From: Aselliscus stoliczkanus
Taxonomy: Eukaryota > Chordata > Mammalia > Chiroptera > Hipposideridae
Length of the DNA stretch: 64,000 bases
Reading direction: 5' to 3'
NCBI GenBank assembly: GCA_033961575.1
Contig: CM066730.1
Location: forward strand, 158,065,523-158,129,522
Under the pieces are notes generated by a model. It worked only from the letters and a program-made list of their open reading frames with translations. It searched no databases and had not been told where the DNA came from. Both the position numbers and the translations under genes were made by a program. This document shows positions 57,546 to 64,000 of this stretch, in pieces; position 1 is the first letter of the stretch, and each line of letters begins with the position of its first letter.

Positions 57546-57799
57546 CTCTGCTAGGCTGTTTCCCCTAACTCTGCTCATTCTAATTCCTTCTCCCACCTCC
57601 AAATATCCAGCAGACTGCCTCCCTCACTTCATTGTAACCATTAAGGTCATTGTAACTTTCAGACCAACCCCCAACTTACTTGCACCTCTTCCTTAACCTC
57701 TGTAGCAGTCCTGCCTCAGGGGTGAGGCATCTGTCTTCCTGATTAAAGCCACCACTCTCCCTCAATCCTAGGGGGTTGAGCTGATTTAAGAGCCGTGAT

Positions 57800-58010
57800 T
57801 TAAGAGCTGGCTCCCCCACAGCCAGACTGTACTAAATTGATAACTGTCTGATCTTAGGAAATCACTTAGCCTCCTAAGCCTCAGTTTTCTCATCTGTAAG
57901 TAGGGGTGATACTAACACCCTTATTGTGGGACTATTTGTGAGGATCAAACATGTTTATTCATGTACAGTGCTTAGCTTAGCACATATTAAGTACTGAAAG
58001 TGTATTATTA
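57800..58010 (+). mobile_element. MIR
   Basis: Contains 'cctcagttttctcatctgtaag' and ends 'agcttagcacatattaagtac'. Confidence 0.85.
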
Positions 58011-58085
58011 TTTATCCCCCTTATTTCTGGTTCCTTGGACTACTGCCTCTCTTTTCTCTATCTTCAATTGATTGCTCTTTACAGG

Positions 58086-58578
58086 TTGTATTAGTTTCCG
58101 ATTGCTACTGTAATAAATTACCACAAATTTAGCGGCATCCAATAATATGTATTTATTATCTTTCATTTCTAGAGGTTGAAAGTCTGAACTGGATTTCACT
58201 GGGCTAAAATCAAGGTGTTAGCAAGACTGATCCCTTCTGAAGGCTCTGGGAAGAATCCATTTTGTCACCTTTTCCAGTTTTTACAGGCTGTCCATATTCC
58301 TTGTCTTGTAGCTCACTTCTGTCTTCAAAGCAAGCAATGGCGGGTTGAGTCCTCACAGTGGCATCACTCCAACCTTCATCCCATCATCCCATCTCTTTCT
58401 TTGACTCTGAATCTCCTGCTCTCACCTTTCACTTATAAGGATCCTTGTGATTAAATTGAACACACCTGGACAATCCAGGCTCTTATTCTCATCTCAAGAT
58501 CCTTAACATAATCATATCTGCAAAATCTCTTTTGCCATGGAAGGTAACATTTTCACTAATTATTCTGCCTGCCCTACA
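58086..58578 (+). mobile_element. Solo LTR, MaLR/MLT1-like
   Basis: Starts tgtattagtttccgattgc and ends gccctaca, the TG...CA form of a retroviral-type LTR. Internal text such as 'gggctaaaatcaaggtgtta' and 'catatctgcaaaatctc' is typical of this class. No internal coding part is present, so it is a solo LTR. Confidence 0.6.
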
Positions 58579-58860
58579 GTTTCTCTCCCCTCAGGATGTG
58601 GCATGCGAGAACCACTCTAAACAGATATTCCTCCCCCCCACCCCCAGCTTTATTGAGCTATAATGGACAAATGACCAAAGTTTCCCCCCCTTAAAGGTAC
58701 ACTGTCTTCTCTCTTAATTTCTAAACAAGCTCTTTGAAGGAATTGTCTTGCCTAGTTTTCTCCACCTGACAATCCCTGCCATCTGCGCCTGCCCCTTATA
58801 CCCCACCAAACTGACTCTTGCCCTGATCACCAGCGGCTTCCATATTGCCAAATCAACTCA

Positions 58861-58968
58861 TTTTTTTTTTTTTTTGAGGGCAGTGTCACTGGCCCTCATA
58901 TGTGGGACCGAACCGGGGCCGCTGGCTTCCCAAGCCAGCACTTAACCACTGTGCCACTTGGCCGGCCC
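58861..58968 (-). mobile_element. Short tRNA-derived SINE
   Basis: Poly-T, then gagggcagtgtcactggccc, with a head ending ggccggccc. AAATCAACTC flanks it near 58850 and 58972. Confidence 0.92.
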
Positions 58969-60181
58969 TAAAATCAACTCTTAACTGGCTGCATTTTCCA
59001 TGTTGCCTGCTCATCCCTTCTTGCAACCCATCTGTCTCCAGTCTGCCTTCAGGTGACTTTGTGCTGTTTTTCTTCCTTGTCTTCTCTGGCTTAGATACCT
59101 TGGGGGCTATGCTATTTCCACCCACCCCTGAAATGTCTGTGTTCCCTGGGCTTTGGATCTTTGTTTCGTTGCTCTTTTCTTGAATGATCTTGTCGCACAT
59201 TGCTGGTGTAAATGCCGCTTGCACAAGGCTGACTGATTCCTGCTTGCGCTGTGCAAATCCCTGGCCCCTGGCTGAGAGTGTTGGTGAAGATTGTGCTTCC
59301 AGTAATCCCACAGGCTCCTCAACTTCTTTGGTCTGTCTTGAAGTAGACCCAGTGAGGAAGTTCCTCGAGGCACTGACTTGAGATCCATAAAGCACAGGGC
59401 ACTTATGCATCTGTTCCAGACTGTGGGAATATTCCATCAAGACAAAGTGGGTCCTATTAGGACCCCTCAGAGGAAGACAACAAACCCAGTGGTACTGAAG
59501 GACAGATCTGTGTTTCCCAGGGTGGCAACAGGGAAGCAAGCAGGGAAGGCAGATCTTCAATACTGTATTTACTGGGGCAAGCCTCACCTTTACCTGTGTG
59601 ATTTGCAATTGTCGGAGCTCTGAAGGAGCCAAAGGCTAATGAAAGGAGCTCAAAGGCACAAAAATACTCAAAGGGATCTGAAGTACATTCTAACAGTTCA
59701 GTTAGATACATAAGACTCACCAGAAACAGATAATTTAACCAAACAATGGGGCTGCCTCCAAATGCAAAAAGACTGCTGAGGGAGGTATGATACTGAGGGT
59801 GGTCCTGGGGACAGTCCTGAGATTCACAGAGGAAGAGAGAATGGACAGGGAGTGAGGGGGAGGTAGGCCATTTCAGGCAGGTAAAGGACATGGGCAAAGC
59901 CTTCGAGTCAGTCAGAGCCAGTGTAATCTACTTGGTGAACAAGGAGAATGTGGGGGAGGTGAGGTTGGAGAGGACTGCTTCCAGAGTACATGCTAGCATC
60001 AGGTAACTGCTAGCATAGGAAGCTTGAACTTTATTAGGTTGGCAATGGGGAACTATGGGAGGGTTTTGAGCAGGGTAATGACTTCAGCGGAGATCAGCTT
60101 TAGGAAGACTTAACTCTGATCCTGTGTGAATTGGGGAGGGAATGTTGGGTCCCAGGTCTGAAAATATGCAAGGTATAATTT

Positions 60182-60236
60182 GATTGTTTAATTTATTTTA
60201 TTTTTATTTATTTATTATTATTATATTTTTTAATTT

Positions 60237-60287
<51 letters not shown>

Positions 60288-60516
60288 TTTTTTGAGGGCA
60301 GTGTCACTTAGCCCTCATATGTGGGACCCGAACTGGGACCGCTGGCTTCCTAAGCCAGTGCTTAACCACCACGCCACTCGGCTGGCCCTATTTTTATTTT
60401 TTATTTTTTTTATTTTTTTTTTGAGGGCAGTGTCACTGGCCCTCGTATGTGGGGCCCGAACCGGGGCCGCTGGCATCCCAAGCCAGCTCTTAACCAACGC
60501 GCCACTCGGCCAGCCC
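60182..60516 (-). mobile_element. Tandem pair of short SINEs with an (ATTT)n tail
   Basis: Two minus-strand short SINEs (about 60293-60388 and 60421-60516). The left one has a tail expanded into (ATTT)n at 60235-60292, the right one a T-rich tail at 60389-60420. GCAAGGT(A/G)TAATTT flanks the whole block at 60168-60181 and 60517-60530. Confidence 0.88.
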
Positions 60517-60592
60517 GCAAGGTGTAATTTTAGAGAGAGGAGGTACCTTGGCAATTAATGGTCCATTCCTATCATTATATATATGGTGGTTT

Positions 60593-60635
60593 GTTTTTTT
60601 GTGTGTGTGTGTTTGTGTATACACACACACACATT
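60593..60635. repeat. GT/AC palindromic microsatellite
   Basis: A run of GT units turns into AC units around a gtgtatacac centre, giving a self-complementary repeat. Confidence 0.85.
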
Positions 60636-60639
60636 AGAT

Positions 60640-60725
60640 GACTAGGGGGAGGGGGAGTGACTTCCCAAAGGCACATAGCAACAAGGCCAGCATTAGAACT
60701 CAGGTCTGACTCTTAGTCCAGTGCT
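60640..60725 (-). mobile_element. MIR fragment
   Basis: Contains 'aaggcacatagcaacaaggcc' and 'ctgactcttagtccagtgctc' in reverse MIR order. Confidence 0.65.
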
Positions 60726-60974
60726 CTTCTCTGCGGGGCTGAGTGGAGGCAGAAGAATCTGAAAGAAGGCTGATCCAATAGTTAAGGCAGAGGGTGATGC
60801 AAGTCTTGACTAGGGCAGCACAGGGCAGACACCAAGGTGAAGACAATGTGGGAAGCAATGCAATATGTTCTCGCTTTCTTTCTCTTTGGGTGGGGGTTGG
60901 GACGTAGGGCTCATTGGAGACTGCACATGAGTGCATCTCTCTTTCCTGGGTCCTGCAGCATCCTTCTGGGCCTG

Positions 60975-60988
60975 GTTTCTATGGTAAC
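60975..60988. promoter_or_regulatory. X-box-like motif
   Basis: GTTTCTATGGTAAC fits the RFX X-box pattern in spacing and right half. The strongest non-coding X-box candidate in the window by eye. Confidence 0.45.
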
Positions 60989-61363
60989 AGGCTCCCAGCA
61001 GGCAGCCCGCCAGCTGGAGGGAAGCAAGCAGGCAAGGCAGGCGGGGAGAGGCCTGGGCAGCAAGAGGAAAGCTTAAGTTGTGGGGCTTGGGAGAACCTTC
61101 TGGGAAGCTGGAGGGGCCCCTAGAGCTGGTCCCCCAGGTCCCTCTCTCCTGACCACACAAGGGTGGAGGTTGCTTAGGACACAGAAGCCTTTCTTTTATG
61201 GTCTTTGAATTTCCAGACCTCAAACTTTTGTTCACCTCTTCTCCCACCCTCAAATCTCCTGACCCCAGCCTCATGCACCCAGGGAGCCACTGACTTGCTC
61301 ATAGAAAAGAGCCCCCACTCTAAACCCAGAGGGCAAAAAAGAACAAGGCCAATTGACTTTCTG

Positions 61364-61382
61364 TTTTGCATATGATTTGCAT
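61364..61382 (+). promoter_or_regulatory. Paired octamer-like motifs
   Basis: TTTTGCAT (61364-61371) and a perfect ATTTGCAT (61375-61382), 11 bases apart. The arrangement resembles the octamer pair at 27067. Confidence 0.5.
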
Positions 61383-62123
61383 GTTATTAACTCAGAGACA
61401 AGAAATTTCCAGGCCTTATGTCATTCCTGCTGACAACTTAATTCAACTCCACTGACACCGGCTTACTGTCTGGCCAGGCTCTGGGCTGAGCTGTGAGAGT
61501 CCCTAGTGACGAAGTCCTCCCCGCTGCCGCCACCTCCCTTCCCCCCAGCCGCCCCAAGGCAGTTCTTCCTGATGTTCTAGCAGCTGGTGCCTTGAGAAGT
61601 GCTTGGGCAGTGGAGCTAGCAGCAGCCCTGGGTCCAAACCCTGGCTCTGCTACTTTGTGTTGGGCTCCCCTGGGTCTCTCTGGGCCTTAATTTATTCATC
61701 TCTCTGTAGGGCTGAGGACATATTAAAATGCTGAAATACTTCCGTATTTATTGGTAAAGAGCCACCGCTCTGGCCCCTCCCTGGTCCCCCTGCAAGCCAG
61801 CTTCTGCAGGGCGATGCTCTAACATCTGGGCTGTGTCTGTTCTGATGGGTGTATGCCAGCAGCTGTTCTGATCATGCAGTACAGGTTGTTAAATACTTTT
61901 AAGTATCACCTTGTCCAAAGGCAGTACAGCGGGTAGGTGTATATGTGCCCACCTGTTGCCAAGACTGATATATTTAAAGGCCCCGGATTTTGTCCATCAC
62001 TTTGTAGGTTTCCTTTCTCATCCCTTTTCCTTTTGGCCTGGAGTGGGGCGGGGAGGGTGGGGGGTGGTAAGGGCTGGGGTGATACTCGGCCAGGGCAGAG
62101 ATGACAGCCACCTCTCTCACCAG

Positions 62124-62605
62124 GAGGGCCAGGTTCAAGCGCTCCAATAGTGTGACGGCCGGCGTGCAGGCAGACCTGGAGCTGGAGGGCCTGGCCGGCC
62201 TGGCAGTGGCCACAGAAGACAAGGCCCTACAGTTCGGACGCTCCTTCCAGAGGCACGCCTCTGAGCCTCAGCCCGGGCCCCGGGCCCCCACCTACTCAGT
62301 CTTCCGCACGGTCCACACGCAGGGCCAGTGGGCCTACCGCGAGGGCTACCCACTGCCGTACGAGCCGCCGGCCACTGATGGGTCGCCCGGCCCTGCCCCT
62401 GCCCCCACCCCCGGCCCTGGGGCCGGTCGCCGTGACTCCTGGATGGAGCGTGGCTCACGTAGCCTCCCCGACTCAGGCCGTACGTCCCCCTGCCCACGGG
62501 ATGGTGAATGGTTCATCAAGATGCTGCGGGCAGAGGTAGAGAAACTGGAGCACTGGTGCCAGCAGATGGAGCGCGAGGCGGAGGACTATGAGCTGCCCGA
62601 GGAGA
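62124..62605 (+). CDS. DLGAP3: DLGAP3 coding exon, residues 667-828 (part)
   Basis: Acceptor caccag; donor a before gtgagt (phase 1, continuing beyond the window). Begins RRARFKRSNS with a third dynein-light-chain-type motif TAGVQAD (678-684). It continues through a QFGRSFQRHASEPQPGP segment, a Gly/Pro/Ala-rich linker and RRDSWMERGSRSLPDSG. It ends with the start of the C-terminal helical GKAP homology domain, GEWFIKMLRAEVEKLEHWC (residue 794 on), then EDYELPEE. That domain and the SHANK-binding C-terminus should follow in later exons. Confidence 0.97.
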
Positions 62606-64000
62606 GTGAGTGAGGGGACCCTGTGCATGGAAGGATCGTGGCTGGGGGTGGGAGGAGCAGTAGCGTACTAGGGGAGCTTTTTGGTTGGACGTGAGAGTTC
62701 CATCCTCACAGTTTGGCTTTCTAGCCCCAGACCTTGGAGGGTTCCCATTGGCAGCAGTGCATTCTGGGAACCCTTGGAAGGAAGCAGGGAACAGCTTCAG
62801 AGACCAGGGCTAAGACTGGGGAGAGTGACCAGGTGAAAGGGCCCGGCCTTTTAGGTGATGGCTGCCAGTCCAAGTCACCAAGTCCATGGGGGCCAGAGAA
62901 CTCTTCCAGTCTGGGCTGGTGTGGGGATCTGGGCCTGCTCCAGGTGTTGGGAGCAGAATTCCAAAGCAGAGGGGGAAGAAATTAAGCCAGGAAGATATGG
63001 TTCTTCCCTGCAAGTTCAATGTGAGGGGACACACAGTCTTACCCCAGAATGCCCAAGTTGATGGGGTAGTGACTTGGAAGACAGGAGTCATATACATCAA
63101 ATTATTTAGTAATTCTTAATGAGCCAAGGAATAATACATTGGTGAGTGACAAAGTTCAGCCAGTAGGTGGCCATGGAGCTAGTGCCTGGCTAAGGCTATC
63201 CTGCTAGGCTGGGGCTGGTGTCCATCTGTTCTCTGACATTGGAGGGAAGGACATGGGAGGATAAGCACTCAAGAAATGCACCAGTTCTGACAATAAAGTT
63301 CACGAACTCATCCTACAAAAAGTGCTACATACTTCATTGCTGAATATCAATCACTATGGTCACCTTCGAAGTACTCCCCTTGGGAAGCTATGCACTGACG
63401 CCAGCGCCTAGTCCACCCTTCAAAGCAGTTTTGGAACTCTTTTTCCGGAATGGCCATCAGAGCTGTTGTATTACCCGTGGTGTCCTGAATGTCATCAAAA
63501 TGTCTTTCTTTCAATATTTCCTTTATCTTCAGGTAAAGAAAGAATTCATTGGGGGCCAGTGACTCCTCAACATGAGGAGAGAGGGTGTTCCAATACAGTC
63601 ATTTGTTTACTGGCTAAAAAATCCCTCACAGACAGTGCCTTGTGAGCTAGTGCGTTGTCGTGATGCAAGAGCCATGAATTGTTGGTGAAAAGTTCAGGTC
63701 GCCTAACTTTTTCACGCAGTCTTTTCAGCACTTCCAAATAGTAAACTTGGTTAACTGTTTGTCCAGTTGGTACAAATTCATAATGAATAATCACTCTGAT
63801 GTCAGAAAAGGTTAGCAACATCATTGCAACAAGTTTGCAAACTTAATTGTCAGAACTTGTAGGTTGTGTAAAGGAAGAATCATCCGTCTCTCAGGATACA
63901 GTCTTCTTGGTAAAGTGGGATAGGAACTGCTTGTTAGGAACCTGAGGATGGGATGGGGAAGCGGGCAGAAGAAGACATGGATAGAGTGGCAGATGATGGA
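62606..64000 (+). other. DLGAP3: DLGAP3 intron 9, start
   Basis: Intronic to the window end. Apart from the mariner at 63281-63859 I see nothing I can name. Confidence 0.85.
63281..63859 (-). pseudogene. Internally deleted mariner transposon with transposase remnant
   Basis: Both ends are inverted repeats, CCAGTTCTGACAATAAAGT at left and CAAGTTCTGACAATTAAGT (minus strand) at right, 16 of 19 identical. TA follows the right end; the left has CA. Between them the minus strand keeps part of a mariner transposase (63824-63567), including HHDNALAH, which carries the second catalytic Asp of mariner enzymes. It then runs into VRDFLASKQMTVLEHP. At about 580 bases versus about 1.3 kb for intact mariners, the first half of the gene is missing and the remaining frame is broken. 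It is inactive, though its ends could once have been mobilised in trans. Confidence 0.88.

Larger units (their letters stand above)
48395..62123 (+). other. DLGAP3: DLGAP3 intron 8
   Basis: A 13.7-kb intron. It holds an old repeat near 49.8-50.4 kb, an antisense L1 (50.45-53.55 kb) interrupted by another fossil, and a pyrimidine tract at 54.5 kb. MIR, LTR and L2 pieces follow from 56.6 to 59 kb, then three SINEs and a candidate regulatory cluster near 61-61.4 kb. The 48.4-49.7, 53.6-54.5, 55.2-56.6 and 59-59.9 kb parts show no feature I can name. Confidence 0.85.
6400..64000 (+). other. DLGAP3: DLGAP3 (SAPAP3) gene locus, 3' end beyond the window
   Basis: The joined coding exons give a protein that I recognise as disks large-associated protein 3, a scaffold of excitatory postsynaptic densities. 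In this family the arginine/serine repeats bind the guanylate-kinase domain of PSD-95, GVQ motifs bind dynein light chain, and the C-terminal tail (not in the window) binds the SHANK PDZ domain. Loss of Sapap3 in mice causes compulsive grooming through corticostriatal synapse defects. The exon series here is two non-coding plus seven coding exons, 827 complete codons of about 979 expected. The 5' end is uncertain because no exact transcription start can be read from the sequence. All introns are GT-AG. No stop or frameshift interrupts the frame, so the copy looks intact as far as the window goes. Confidence 0.95.

Noticed and set aside
58886..59632. A 248-codon open frame on the minus strand
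   Set aside because: The longest antisense frame outside the island, but its C-terminal end runs into a SINE, no domain is recognisable, and there are no promoter or splice signals I can support. Possibly chance.
62101..62123. ATG at 62101 as a start for the exon that follows
   Set aside because: The reading frame continues into it, but the acceptor at 62123 and the match of residues 667 onward show that this is intron sequence.
1..64000. CRISPR arrays, operons, phage or defence systems
   Set aside because: The window is vertebrate chromosomal DNA; nothing of that kind is present.

Overview
This window is mammalian genomic DNA. The interspersed repeats point to a rhinolophoid (Yinpterochiroptera) bat. 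Many copies of tRNA-derived SINEs share a long 3' tail ending in CCCCAATAAAATCTT plus poly-A, the Rhin-1-like architecture I know from horseshoe bats and relatives. There are also mariner-type DNA transposons and the usual ancient mammalian MIR, L2, L1 and LTR fossils. The species cannot be named from the sequence alone.

The only protein-coding gene I can support is DLGAP3 (SAPAP3, a postsynaptic density scaffold), on the + strand. Its CpG-island promoter and non-coding exon 1 lie near 6.0-6.6 kb. A probable non-coding exon 2 is at 27256-27338. Seven coding exons follow: 28806-29963 (start codon 28857), 34147-34352, 34670-34742, 47155-47368, 47633-47946, 48309-48394 and 62124-62605. All junctions are GT-AG and the reading frame stays open for 827 complete codons. 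The human protein is about 979 residues, so the last roughly 150 residues (most of the C-terminal helical domain and the SHANK-binding tail) lie beyond base 64000. The gene therefore spans at least 57 kb here.

Layout: 1-5.4 kb is repeat-rich upstream DNA with a stack of SINEs inserted at one target. 5.4-7.4 kb holds the CpG island, exon 1 and a 380-bp GT-rich tract. 6.6-27.3 kb is intron 1, mostly unique DNA with dispersed MIR, L2 and microsatellites and some candidate regulatory clusters. 27.0-30.0 kb holds a near-perfect RE1/NRSF site, paired octamers, exon 2 and the large first coding exon. 34.1-34.8 kb holds two small exons. 36.8-46 kb is heavily invaded by L1 and SINEs. 47.1-48.4 kb holds three exons. 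48.4-62.1 kb is a large intron with an antisense L1. 62.1-62.6 kb holds the last exon in the window, and a deleted mariner lies at 63.3-63.9 kb.

The most interesting features are regulatory and structural. They are a spliced 5' leader with a start-stop AUG-UAA and up to three further upstream ORFs, one ending in an AUGA overlap with the main start; RE1 plus tandem POU octamers upstream of exon 2; an X-box-like palindrome covering the first codons; three dynein-light-chain-type GVQ motifs; nested SINEs with readable insertion order; and an 18-bp perfect hairpin in an old L1. I see no operon, CRISPR array, phage or other prokaryotic system, and no second gene.
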